The notes below the pieces were generated by a model that saw only the letters and a program-made list of their open reading frames with translations, was not told where the DNA came from and searched no databases. Below are positions 1 through 10,600 of a DNA stretch of 31,827 nucleotides, piece by piece. The first letter of the stretch is position 1. The number at the start of each line of letters is the position of its first letter. The stretch is from the IMG/VR virus record IMGVR_UViG_3300009076_000027, positions 1 through 31,827 of that record; one strand, written 5' to 3'. The position numbers were made by a program, and so were the translations under genes. The stretch is from a virus.

Positions 1-1130
1 ACAATAGACATAAAGTCTGTTACTGCTGAAGGCGCGGCAGGTGCATCATAGCCGATACCGCTTACAACGCCGCCGGTTGTGTATGCAGTGTAACCAGTTG
101 AGTCAATGCCAGTGAGTTGGAAGTCTGTTCCATCAACAATGCTACAAGTGTAGTCGCCGTCGGTAATTTCAACCATACCGCTCACACCAGTAATAGTAAT
201 CGTTTCACCTTCAATCATGTCAGCAGTTGAGCCAATAGTAACAACTGCCGGGTTAGCTTGTGTAATTGCGCTAATTGATTGCGTAGGAATAACTTTATAT
301 ACCTCGCCGGAGAAGAAGGTTCTTTCGCTGCCCTCTTGTGGATAGCCGCCCGCCGATCCGCTAAAAGCTTCCAGCCGGTATTTTTCGCCGGTTGCGAGTG
401 CAACAGGACCAGTCGAAGCAGTAACAGCTTCACCACCATTAGCGAGCTTAGTGAACAGGACCTCAGGATATGTGCTGCCACCATCTGTTGATTTTGTGAC
501 ATATATTGCTATATCGTCAGCGACACCAGCAGTTGAAGAAATTCCACCTGTAAAAATCCCGTGCCCACCATTTAATGGAACAGGCACCTTATAAGCGCCA
601 CCAGTTAAATTAACGCCTGTATCGAATACTGTTGTATCTATTGCAACTGGAGTTCGAATTGATTCAGGGATAGCTTGTCCGCTTGAAGCGTATGCGCGAA
701 AGTATGACTGCGAGTCGATACCACCAATATTATGTATGCGACCTGAAAAAAACGAACGGGTGGAAAAATCCACAGACGATCCAGTGCCAGCGAACATAAC
801 TACCCTGTAAATATCGCTAGTGTTCATTAGACGAGCGCCAGTTTGCACTGCGCAAATAGAAGTTCCTTCGTAATCCTGTCGGGCTATTGTAGTCCATGCG
901 CCGCCGCCGTTCGTTGAAACTTGAATTCCTAAGTACCCGTTTTCAGGCGTCTGTAAATCTAAGCCCGCGTAGAGCTCTCCGTATGTTCCGTTCCATCCAG
1001 CAGGAACAGTACAACGATTAGACGCAAAAACCGAATCAGTATCAAATAACTCTGTACCAAAATTTACTTCTGTTAAAGTCTGTATAGTCACAGCCTGGGT
1101 TGTTGATGTTGTTGCTCTAAATTCTGTCAT
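1..1130 (-). CDS. C1q-like repeat tail/appendage protein, C-terminus beyond the window
   Basis: An open frame runs from an ATG at 1130 to the left edge without a stop (376 codons seen), so the gene is 3'-partial. Two C1q/TNF-like jelly-roll repeats cover residues of about 1-125 and 135-270, each with FRA..S(T/G)Q near the start, an FDT motif, and ST(N/D)GG...(W/Y) near the middle. Residues of about 285-360 look like an FCCH-type beta domain of the sort found in phage fibres (ITQANPAVVT ... ITGVSGM ... STGYTAYTTGG). The start overlaps the stop of the preceding gene (ATGA), with AAGGA a few bases upstream, so translation is probably coupled. The first 50 residues closely match the neighbour's N-terminus, indicating tandem duplication. 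Likely a virion surface or adhesin protein; the receptor is unknown. Confidence 0.72.
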   Translation of the reverse strand, partial: MTEFRATTSTTQAVTIQTLTEVNFGTELFDTDSVFASNRCTVPAGWNGTYGELYAGLDLQTPENGYLGIQVSTNGGGAWTTIARQDYEGTSICAVQTGARLMNTSDIYRVVMFAGTGSSVDFSTRSFFSGRIHNIGGIDSQSYFRAYASSGQAIPESIRTPVAIDTTVFDTGVNLTGGAYKVPVPLNGGHGIFTGGISSTAGVADDIAIYVTKSTDGGSTYPEVLFTKLANGGEAVTASTGPVALATGEKYRLEAFSGSAGGYPQEGSERTFFSGEVYKVIPTQSISAITQANPAVVTIGSTADMIEGETITITGVSGMVEITDGDYTCSIVDGTDFQLTGIDSTGYTAYTTGGVVSGIGYDAPAAPSAVTDFMSI

Positions 1131-2428
1131 GATGTCCTTATATACCCGCTAAAAAAGGTTAAATCTGTGTTTTGTATTGTGGCACCCGCGCCGCCAGTAT
1201 CGTCGTCTGAGTAGCTAATCCGGTAAATGTGACCAGTTGTGCACAGTATTGGACCGCTAGTCAGGTTTAAAAAGATATTGCTACTGTCTGCATTTGCTGC
1301 TACTTCTGTCCAACCAGTTCCGCCGTCTGTTGAACGCTCAAGATATATACGATGGAATTCGTTACTCGAAGTCTGACATCCAGCAGTGAAATTAATATAA
1401 CTACCATCAATTGCTACAGGCACTGTGAATCTGTTAGCAGCAAATGCGTTCAGTGTGTCAAATATCTCTGAGTCAAACACAATTTCCTGCGGGTTGGTAC
1501 TAGGATTGAGAATTATTTGCGTTGATGCACTCTTAACTGCGCGGAACGCGGCATCAGTTCCAAGCGTTGGTGGTGCTGGTGCTACTATAGTATATGCCTC
1601 GCCAGAAAAGAAAGTTCTAGTAGCATTTGCTAGTGTAAATCCGCCTGAGTTGGTGTATACTTCTACCCTAAATTTGTCGCCTTCTGCTAGCAGCAAAGGT
1701 CCAGTTGACATAGTTACGCCTTCAGCAAATATGCCAGACTTTGTTGTTACAAGATCAGTATAGTTGCTGCCGCCGTCTGTTGAACGAGTGATATATAGTG
1801 AAAGATTCTCACCGCTAAATCCGTCGTCGTTTGCTATGCCAGCTGAAAATAATCCGCTTCCGCCTGACAGGGCCGGTGGAACAGTATAAACTCCCGACAC
1901 AAGGTCTGCCCCAGTGTCAAACTCCTCTGTTGTAAGAGTTGTAATAGGTGTTAATGTTGTGTTTGCAATAACCTGGGTGCTTGCTGCCCGTGCGCGGAAG
2001 TGCTCTTGCGCCACAAGCGGTACTACTCCAAGCACACGACCTGAGAAATAGGTACGAGTATTGTTCTCTATTGTGACAGCGGACGTAGTGTATATAACCG
2101 TTCTGTAAATATCGTTTATGTTTAGAAAAACTGGACCTGTTTGAACACAAGCAACAGTTGCAGTATCGAAGCTAGACCGAACAACTGGTGTCCAACCAGT
2201 TCCGCCGTCTGTTGACACCTGTATCTCTATGTAACCATCTATGCTCGCGTTAAACCTGCATGCCGCGTAAAACTCTCCCATCAGCCCGTTCCAGGTGCCT
2301 GAGATTGTGCATCTGTTACTTGCGAAAACCAAATCAGTATCCATTATTTCTGTACCAAAATTTACTTCTGTTACAGTAGTAATGGATATGGCTTGTGTCG
2401 CGGCAGCAACACCTCGAAATTCTGTCAT
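1127..2428 (-). CDS. triple C1q-like repeat tail/appendage protein
   Basis: This 433-aa protein consists of three C1q/TNF-like repeats, at about residues 1-140, 142-285 and 290-433. Each repeat opens with FR(G/A)..A(A/S)TQ, continues with a 'FDT...' or 'MDTD...' strand and the STDGG(T/S)xW/Y motif, and closes with T(Y/F)FSG. No signal peptide or membrane segment is visible. The beginning is nearly the same as that of the next gene downstream (MTEFR....TQA, NFGTE, VFASNRCT). Expected role: an exposed trimeric knob or fibre decoration of the tail or capsid, inferred from the fold type. It is preceded by a candidate late promoter 38 nt before the ATG and followed by a 4-nt ATGA overlap with its paralogue. 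Confidence 0.75.
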   Translation of the reverse strand: MTEFRGVAAATQAISITTVTEVNFGTEIMDTDLVFASNRCTISGTWNGLMGEFYAACRFNASIDGYIEIQVSTDGGTGWTPVVRSSFDTATVACVQTGPVFLNINDIYRTVIYTTSAVTIENNTRTYFSGRVLGVVPLVAQEHFRARAASTQVIANTTLTPITTLTTEEFDTGADLVSGVYTVPPALSGGSGLFSAGIANDDGFSGENLSLYITRSTDGGSNYTDLVTTKSGIFAEGVTMSTGPLLLAEGDKFRVEVYTNSGGFTLANATRTFFSGEAYTIVAPAPPTLGTDAAFRAVKSASTQIILNPSTNPQEIVFDSEIFDTLNAFAANRFTVPVAIDGSYINFTAGCQTSSNEFHRIYLERSTDGGTGWTEVAANADSSNIFLNLTSGPILCTTGHIYRISYSDDDTGGAGATIQNTDLTFFSGYIRTS

Positions 2429-2465
2429 ATTGTGTCCCGACTAACGAATATTTTTGTAATGTCGT

Positions 2466-2479
2466 CTATTATATTTATT
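2466..2479 (-). promoter_or_regulatory. candidate T4-type late promoter (AATAAATA)
   Basis: On the minus strand the octamer at 2472-2479 reads AATAAATA and is followed by TAATAG. It fits the NATAAATA late-promoter core recognised by gp55-type sigma factors. By T4 spacing transcription would start near 2466, giving a leader of about 38 nt before the ATG at 2428. It lies in the only gap (73 nt) between the two appendage genes. Confidence 0.5.
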
Positions 2480-2501
2480 AGGTGGTATTCTCTACATTGT
2501 G

Positions 2502-3707
2502 TCATGAGTTACTTACATACCCACTAAAGAATGTTTGTGTAGTATTGTTAATAACGGCGTTGATGCCTGAAATAAGTTCATACCTAACCCTAAACACGTC
2601 GCCTGTATTAGCAAGCCACGGACCAGACGTTGCCACTATATATTGGCTAGTTTCTTCACCTGATGTAGCTATTTCAGTCCATGCTCCACCACCGTTTGTT
2701 GATACTTCAATATAGATGTTGTGGCGTTCCCCACTTACTGTCTCAGCACTGGCTACAAAATTAATATAACTGCCATTGATTATCGCCGGAATTGTGTACC
2801 TGTTAATGTCAAATCCACCAACAGTATCAAAGACCTCATTATCAAAAACAACTTCTTGATTATTGTCGCCCACTCGGACAACGGTTTGTGTAGTTGCACT
2901 CTTAGTAGCTCTAAAGGATGGAATTCCAGGAATGTCTAGTGCTGCAGGTTGCACAATGCCGCCAAGGTTCCAAGCAGAACCTGCTAGTATTACTTCATCG
3001 ATCCAACCGTTAAAGTGGGTGAAGTCCACGCCGTATGTTCCTATGTCTGTCTCAGTGCCTATTACAGCGCCAGCCCAGTTATTAGTGTATGTGCCTACTA
3101 CGTCAATCAGTTGTGCACCATCTAACCATAATCCAAAATCATTTCCGCTGCGCTGTAGGTATAAGTGATGCCAGCCAACGTCCTTGTGTGTATCGCCAGG
3201 TACAGTAGTGATGTAGTCAATTAAGGTTCCAGCTGTTCCATCTGTTGAGATTGTCCAAGCAATGCCGCCTGACCCTGTAAGAATTCGTAATTGAAACGCA
3301 CGGTTGTCGTTGGACGGGTTGTAACGGTTGAAAAGTGTCTCGTATGAAATGCCGCCTGCGCCGCGGCGATAATACCAAAGTGATATTGTAAAATCGCCAC
3401 TTATGTCCCAATAGGATGCGTTTGGGAATCTTAAATTTGCTGTTGTACCAGCATTAGAATCAATCTCGTAAGATGTAGGTCCAAATTTTGCCTGCGCGTT
3501 AGATAGTCTTGTGTCGTCTGGCTTTACAAACGATCCGACTGCCAAATTAGGGCTTTTCTCTGTGTATACTGTGGCGCCGTTTCCACCATCCATATCAGCA
3601 TAAAAGACAGTATCAGCTGAAGAAAAATCTCTCCATAATGGCTCTGTTGCTGGCGGTATTATTATACCACCGCCAGACATAGCTATACGTTGTAAATAGA
3701 CACCCAT
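2502..3707 (-). CDS. LamG/concanavalin-like lectin plus C1q-like tail protein
   Basis: A 401-aa protein. Residues of about 25-250 look like a LamG/ConA-type jelly-roll lectin: VFYADMDGGNG near the start, FTISLWYYRR in the centre, then VGWHHLYLQRSG, LWLDG and GWIDEVIL, the usual strand order of that fold. Residues of about 265-401 form one C1q-like repeat (FRATKSATTQ, FDTVGGFDINRYT, STNGGGAWTE, TFFSG) of the same family as the two downstream proteins. The combination suggests a carbohydrate-binding adhesin. A CGGAG ribosome site lies about 11 nt before the ATG. A weaker late-promoter-like TATAAAC sits in the 31-nt gap upstream. The lectin assignment rests on pattern recognition only. Confidence 0.72.
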   Translation of the reverse strand: MGVYLQRIAMSGGGIIIPPATEPLWRDFSSADTVFYADMDGGNGATVYTEKSPNLAVGSFVKPDDTRLSNAQAKFGPTSYEIDSNAGTTANLRFPNASYWDISGDFTISLWYYRRGAGGISYETLFNRYNPSNDNRAFQLRILTGSGGIAWTISTDGTAGTLIDYITTVPGDTHKDVGWHHLYLQRSGNDFGLWLDGAQLIDVVGTYTNNWAGAVIGTETDIGTYGVDFTHFNGWIDEVILAGSAWNLGGIVQPAALDIPGIPSFRATKSATTQTVVRVGDNNQEVVFDNEVFDTVGGFDINRYTIPAIINGSYINFVASAETVSGERHNIYIEVSTNGGGAWTEIATSGEETSQYIVATSGPWLANTGDVFRVRYELISGINAVINNTTQTFFSGYVSNS

Positions 3708-3738
3708 TATGCAATTGCTCCGATTCCGTGTTTATACA

Positions 3739-4581
3739 TTATATATTACTAATTGTGCCCATATCGCCACTGATTACCCACGCATCTGTTGCGCGTTTAT
3801 ACATTGAAACAACGTTATATTGCACGGAGAGAATGGCGCCCGCGCCCGTAGCGATTCCATTTAGTGTACCGCCGACCGGCGCCGTAATTACTGCAGGGTT
3901 GGATGCGTCGATTAAGGTAAAGTTAATAACTGTGCCAATAGGAAATGGTACGGTTGCATTGAGTGGAATTGTTACTATTATGCCGCCGCCACTTGTATCA
4001 ATTTCTAAAATATCCGAAGCGTCGGTAAGAGCTAAAGTTCTGCTTGTTGAAATGGTTGTAATTGCAGGAATGGCAGCATCAACTGTTAATGTGTTTGCAC
4101 CATCGTCATATGCTAGTGTAATACCGTCGCCTGCAACTAGTAATCCGTTAACACGATCATCTACTCTCTCATCTGTATAATAAAGGTTAGTGCCTTCACT
4201 TAGATCAGTAGTTGACTTAGCAGTCAATGCCGTATCAAATCTGCCTTGTGTATAATAAAGGTTAGTGCCTTCACTTAGATCAGTAGTTGACTTAGCAGTC
4301 AATGCCGTATCAAATCTGCCTTGTGTATAATAAAGGTTAGTGCCTTCAGCTAGGTCGGTTGTTGTACTGTTAGACAAATCTGCAACCGGATTGCTTGCTG
4401 TTAAGTCAGCTAAGACACGATTAACGTTTTTAACAACATCGCCTAAGCGTGTTGTAACTGTGCCGTCAGCTTCACCGGCGTTTGGTGCATCAACTGCATC
4501 ATTTACAATTTTACCGATTACTGTTGCATCTTCTTCTAGTTGTGCAACTGTAATTTCAAGTTGATTTAGATCTACTGCCAT
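3739..4581 (-). CDS. short tail-fibre protein with TNLYYT repeats
   Basis: A 280-aa protein with an N-terminal region probably for attachment or coiled coil, then at about residues 75-145 tandem repeats of the fibre motif DLxEGTNLYYTxxRxD (four occurrences). The last copy is the DERVDDRV form common in phage fibre shafts. The C-terminal half is beta-rich, with no enzyme motif seen. Two of the repeats are identical at DNA level (75 bp). It is preceded by a late promoter with an 18-nt leader containing AGGAAC. It lies immediately downstream of the giant wedge-operon protein, consistent with a tail-fibre or baseplate-fibre role. Confidence 0.72.
   Translation of the reverse strand: MAVDLNQLEITVAQLEEDATVIGKIVNDAVDAPNAGEADGTVTTRLGDVVKNVNRVLADLTASNPVADLSNSTTTDLAEGTNLYYTQGRFDTALTAKSTTDLSEGTNLYYTQGRFDTALTAKSTTDLSEGTNLYYTDERVDDRVNGLLVAGDGITLAYDDGANTLTVDAAIPAITTISTSRTLALTDASDILEIDTSGGGIIVTIPLNATVPFPIGTVINFTLIDASNPAVITAPVGGTLNGIATGAGAILSVQYNVVSMYKRATDAWVISGDMGTISNI
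4174..4349. repeat. perfect 75-bp tandem duplication in fibre gene, plus partial third copy
   Basis: Positions 4174-4248 and 4249-4323 are identical over all 75 bases. A third copy starts at 4324, matches for about 25 bases, and then diverges. Each unit encodes 25 residues of the fibre repeat (TNLYYTQGRFDTALTAKS core). The repeat is in frame, so gain or loss of a unit keeps the gene intact. Confidence 0.95.
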
Positions 4582-4598
4582 TTCTTGTTCCTATGGGT

Positions 4599-4612
4599 TT
4601 CAAGTATTTATG
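4599..4612 (-). promoter_or_regulatory. T4-type late promoter for the fibre gene (CATAAATA)
   Basis: The minus-strand octamer CATAAATA at 4605-4612 is followed by CTTG, with the predicted start near 4599. This leaves an 18-nt leader carrying AGGAAC before the ATG at 4581. The promoter sits just after the stop of the giant gene and shares the CATAAATAC core with the gp25 promoter. Confidence 0.65.
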
Positions 4613-4617
4613 GACCA

Positions 4618-7600
4618 TCAGTCCTTAGTATTATCTGCTTTGTAGGCGGTGCCGTCAGCCGTTACACCGTAGTAATCACTATCAGATGTAGTAACGGAAT
4701 CATGTGGTACCGCTGCGGTACGTGTAGTTGTTCCACTAGGCAATTCAGTGTCTGCTGATAGCCACGGATAATTTTCTATCCAAAATTCCTCAATTAACTG
4801 TTCAAGTTCGCCTTGGAAATTCTCAATTGCTTCAGCTGTTTCTTGGAATATCAACCATTGTGCATACAAAATCTCTCCATATGGATCGATTGTACCAAAT
4901 GCCTCGCCACGTATAGTAATACCATTTGGATCCAGGTTACCTGCCTCCAATAGTCCATCACCTAGTTCATTCCAGGCTGGTGCAAGATTATCTGTTGCAC
5001 CAGTTGTAGTAGTTCCATAATCACTTAGGGTTGTATTTTCTACTAGATCTAAGTTAGTTGCATCTTCAACAATATCAGCATAGCTGTGACCACGTGCAAA
5101 TGTGCCTTGTGTACCACGAGTAATACCCACTAGTAATGTAACGCCACCAAAGCCAACATCAAATCCACTAGTAAATCCGCTACCAATTCCACTTGCGTCT
5201 GTGAATGATGTACTTGTGTATTCAATACGTTCACTATTAATCCAAATTGCGCCAGATGTTTCTGGAATCGTATTGGTTCCAATATTAAGAATTGGGATGA
5301 TCAAATCATCAGGACCAATATCAATTCCTAATAGTACCTTGTGCTCATTAACAATCTGACTTGAATAGTTAAGCCCATCACTACCAACAGTTAGTCGGAA
5401 GCTACGAGTATTTGTTTCGTCAATTGCTTCATTTACAGGGTTAGTTTGTACTCTAACCTCTATTGTGTCTAATGGTGACGTATTAATTTCATCATCAGCA
5501 ACCTTACGCACAATTCCATCACGTAGCTTGCTACGGAATGGCTTAACAACATCGACAAAGTCAAAGAATTCATCAGCATTTTCTGTGAAATATTTGTTGT
5601 ATTGCTTTTCTAGTGTATCTTCTACAATCAACTTGAAATAACTGCTCTTAAAGATCCAGTCTGGCTCGCGTTGTTCATGCAGCACATGCTTAACCATGTC
5701 AAACCACAAGTCTGCATAAAAGCTGCGGCGCTCTTCAACCCAAATTCTATTATAGAAGCTGTCAAAGATTTCCACCATAACTGCACTGGAGCTCTTGTCC
5801 CATTCATCAGTGTCCCATCCTACAATATCCCATCCTGTTGCAGCTGATTCGTTATTCCAAAGTAAGTTATTAAACTTAATTGTTGCTTTTTCTTTGTAAA
5901 CTATGGACCATTCACCAGCACTGTATACCCATACACTGCGGCGTGATCTACCATCTGGGTCAATACTGCGCTCAACTTGTGCTAATTCACCTTCACTTGG
6001 AGTCAATGCTGATAAATCATTTACAAATTCAACAAAATAATCACCAGTGCCGTTTTCATATAATGTTCCTTCAAGGTTCCAATCTACAAAATTCCAATAC
6101 TGAGTAATGTCATATTCAAGATCACCTACAAAGAATGAACGCTCAAATTCTTCGCGCCAAGGTATATCACTATCTACCAAGTTGATACTTGTGAGTTGAT
6201 CATTAAGCTTGTCTACAGCTACCTTACGAGATTTTTCAAGGTCCTGGAACCAAATCTGGTGTGGTCGTGTTTCAATACCATAGCGCACGCTCGGATGTAA
6301 ATTTCTGTCTGGAATTGTCTGCGGTGTGTTAATCTTTACAGTATCAACACCTGTATAAAGACCATCAGGATTATTTTCATTAAATTCGAGTACTGACCAA
6401 TAGTCTTGGTCTGTATCGCCATCAGGATTAATATTAGTAGACTCAGTGTGGCTACGGTAATATTTTCCAAGTGCACTCAAAACTATACTTTCAGGACTGT
6501 AAGTAGTAACACTGTCCCAATCAGTATAATCTAGAGTTGTAGTGTCTTGTGTAAATCCTGCTAGGCTATCTCGCAAGCTAATGTGCAACCATTCTGGAAT
6601 TACAAGTGCTGGGTCATTTTCTGCCAGCAATGCAAATTCCTGGTGATAATCGCTTGCATTAGCATCATAGTTAACTTGCATAACCAAGTCATCAAATCCA
6701 TTTGACTTGCTCAAGCTGCTAACCAATAGTGTATTTTCACTTGTTGCTGCAAGCCAGTCAACTGCCTGTGTCGTTGGATCTATAATAATGTCAGCTATCT
6801 GCAGAACACTGTATTGACGTTCCAGGGTTGGTGTAGTTGTTTTGTTCTTTACCCAGAAGTAATAGTATGTTTCAATTTGATTGGTATTACGATTGACTTC
6901 CATCTCTTCGCACCAATTGTACTGTACATCACCAAATTGATCCTCAATTTGGTAAGGCTGTCCTGTCAACTCTACACCATCAATAATTGTACCTGCCTGT
7001 ACGGCTGTGAGATAATCATCAGGTGTTTCTGAGCTCTTTGTCCATTCATAAACATCAATTGTTGCTGTTGGGAATAGTTGGCCCCATTGCTCTTGACGAT
7101 ATTCTGTTGAGCTTTGATCATAATTAAGGTAAATTGCATTGCTCAAATCCCACCAAGTTGTACCAACTTGACGGTTGCCCCATGCGTTTTCAGGACGAAT
7201 CTCAAGTTCTGGATCGGTTGAGTCAGTGTAATAAGCAAAGTCTACATCGCTACGCAGATCAAGTTCAGCCGCCGCAATACCTGGAATAATTCCTTTGAGC
7301 GGGTCATAAATTTCAAAACGCACAACTGTCTCACCAGTTGAATTACTATAAAGCACACCATTCTTAATTGTGCTGTTATTAGTCTTACCTGTTTCGTTAC
7401 GAACTAGAACTAGTCCGGCGCCGCCAGTTGTACGTTGCACTTGATAAACTGCACCGTAGCCAAGACCGTTATTGCCACCATCAAATACTTCATCCACATA
7501 AACGTAAGTTCCGCTGCGCAGTCCTAGTCCGTCCTGAATATAATCTGTATCTGACATTGCTGCTTCTGCAACCGTGCTGCTTGGGAATCGGACAGAACGC

Positions 7601-10600
7601 ATTGGGAATACTTTTCCAGTAAATCCTTTTTGTTCAATATAACGATCAACGTAGAAGCCTGTATCGCTTTGGAGGGTAGTTACCTGATAAATTCCGTCCA
7701 AGCTTGGTACACTTGTTGTGTTCACTAGTAAAACATAGTCACCAACAGCGAGTGTATGTGCTGTATCACATTGGATAAGCGCATCATCACCATTTTCAGA
7801 TCCAGCACAAACTTCAAGTATACCAATTTGTAAATCCATAGTCTGTAATACATCATAACGGTTGGTTGTACTTACAGACCCTATTGTGTTACTTCCAATA
7901 TTGTCAATTGTCCAAACGTTAAAGTTAGCTGGGTCCTGTACAACGTCCCATTCATCAGCATTAAATACATTGCTAACACTGTCAGTCTGACTCTCGTATG
8001 TTTGCGCAATAATGCCTAATTCAGTATTAGATGTTCCATCACCAATTATAAGCTGATCACCTGCATAACTCAATAGTAATGCACCCTCAACTTGACTTGC
8101 AACCAGATCAGTAATACTAGCATCGTTAATCTGCGTCACAACATCACCAATTGCTAAGTCTACCAGAACAGGTACAGTATTAGCAGTTGCATTGTAAGTT
8201 CCTTGGTTAATTCCAAAGTCATTGTTTGCTGAACCAGTACCAACTACCAACTGTTCGTTTGTACTTACAATACGTAGTTGATTGCTAGCAATTTGTGCGG
8301 TGACACCTGTTATTGAAAAGTTATTGATAGCAATAACAGCTTCGCTTAAAGTAAGAGGAACTGATATTGTTGATGTTGTGCCTTGTGTTTGCACATCAGT
8401 TACACCAGTAAATCCTAGATCTGTGTCATTTTCAACACCTAAACGATAACCAACAGCATTGTTTGTGCGGGTAAGTGTAATAATATTACCTGCTGGGCTT
8501 ACCGTAATATCACCAGGAGCGCCGGCTAGAGTTAATGCTGCGGCAATCTTGTTAGCAATTGCAGTTATGTCATCCAATACATAATTTATAGGATTAGTTA
8601 CTGTAATTAGTTGACCTGCACTAAAGGTACTACCGATAATTGTTATAAATGTTCGGTAATCCTGTAAGTTTTGGTTATTGTCTGATACCGTATTATTATA
8701 GTCTAGAAGATCATTTGCTGCGTCACGGGCGGTATTCCAAGTTCCAGCACTGTTAAGAGATCCTGACGTCATTGACGCAATGTCTTCACTATGTGCACCA
8801 CCAATATCTGCAATCAGATCCAGATCCAATTGCATTAAGGCTTCAGCTTCTGACTGCCAAGTTGGAACTCCAGCAGCTAGGATCTGCGTGCCCCAATATT
8901 CTGGGTTAAGGAATCGATCAGGTGCGATTCCTGGTACTTCATCATAATATTCTAGCATACGAGTTTGCCATGCCGTGGTAGTATTGCCTGCTGCAATATA
9001 TGCCGCACGTAATGCGTCGAGTGCTACAATACGTGCGTTTGTTTCTGTAAGGCTGACTGTTGCGCCGCCTGCTGTTGTAATAGCATCACCAAGTGCATTG
9101 TTCCAAATCGTCTGCATTGTGAGTTCTGGATTTAGCTCGTTAAACGTCACTGTAACAGTTGTCATTAGTGTAGGTGACGCTGAGTTAGCATAATAGATTT
9201 CCAATGTACGGCTGGCGCTGTTAAGTATGTCAGGACCTGTTACCCCACCTTCAAGAACAATATCACTATATGTTGTAGTAGTTTCATCTTTAATAAAGTT
9301 AACGTTAATACCGTCAAGAACTAGTGTATCACCACTTGGTACTGTTGGGTTTACTACTGTACCTTGTAGTTGTATATTATCGTATGTAATACTGCTGCCG
9401 TCTTTGCTAAAATTAACCGTTGTTCCGTTAGCAATAAATGTTAAGCCGCTAGCAACCTGTGGGAATATCTGAGTACCACGTACTACAATATCACCTTGTA
9501 CGTCAGTTAGTCCTGTTGCATCAATAGCGAGGCGATAAACTTTTCCATATAGACGAGCCAATTCACCTTGTACATATGCAGTGGTTGAACTCCAATTTGG
9601 TACAAGTGCATAGGGCGCTGTTGGATCATAAATGTCGCCAATATCATCAATACTTCCTAAGAAATAATCAACTTCATCAACAATTGGCAAGCCAGCGTCA
9701 CGAGTAAAGTCCTGATACTGCTCTAGATTTTGAATGCTTGTGTTGTCCAATGGCAACACATCATAAATGCTGAAGGGTGAATCATATGTTCCTGAAATTG
9801 AATTTGCTGCGCCTTTATGTAAGTCAATGATTAGGTCTTCACTCTTATCACTTACAAACTGCTCGCTGAAACGGAAGTGCTGTGGATCTGTCTTAATTTG
9901 GTTAGGATCAATTGCAAACTGAAGTGGTCTGCTTTCGCTAACATCACCATACTCACCTAAACGTACTAGCCATTCTTCATATAGTTCATGCTCAAATTCG
10001 CTGCCAAAGATATTCTTGTTACGAGTCATTGCTTCAATTGCTGATTCGGTTCCTTGGTATTTGCGCTTACCTTTTTCAAAACGGTATGCAGTTTTATCAC
10101 CAATAAACAGGTTGGTCATATATGTTGGTTTGCTGTATCCTGCATTAAAGCCAATTGTTTGGCGTGTCAGGCGTTCTAGTGCTTTACTTTCTGCCGACAC
10201 CCATTCTGTTTCTAATTCATGAACACTGTTTTCCATGTTAAGGATAAGTCCAGTGTCTTGTACCATGTAACCAGGCGCTTCAACTCGACCATTCCAATTA
10301 CGGGTGCGCTCACCTATAAGTCGTACACGGTTTTGGCCCAATCCAAGTTCTGGTTGGTAAATTGGATCATTGAATGTAGTCACGTTGTCAAATGCAACAA
10401 TGTGTTCAAATTCAACAACTCTTACTCCCACGCCGTATATACGGTCGTCGCCACCCTTCATACTAATTTCTGTCATTTCGTTATCACGCAAAACTAAGAG
10501 CTCATTGCGTCGAATATTCTTAAATTCTGAGTCCAATACGTTGCTAACACCATCATAGTTTATATCGATTTGCTGTACAACGCCTCGGCTACCCTGGTTA

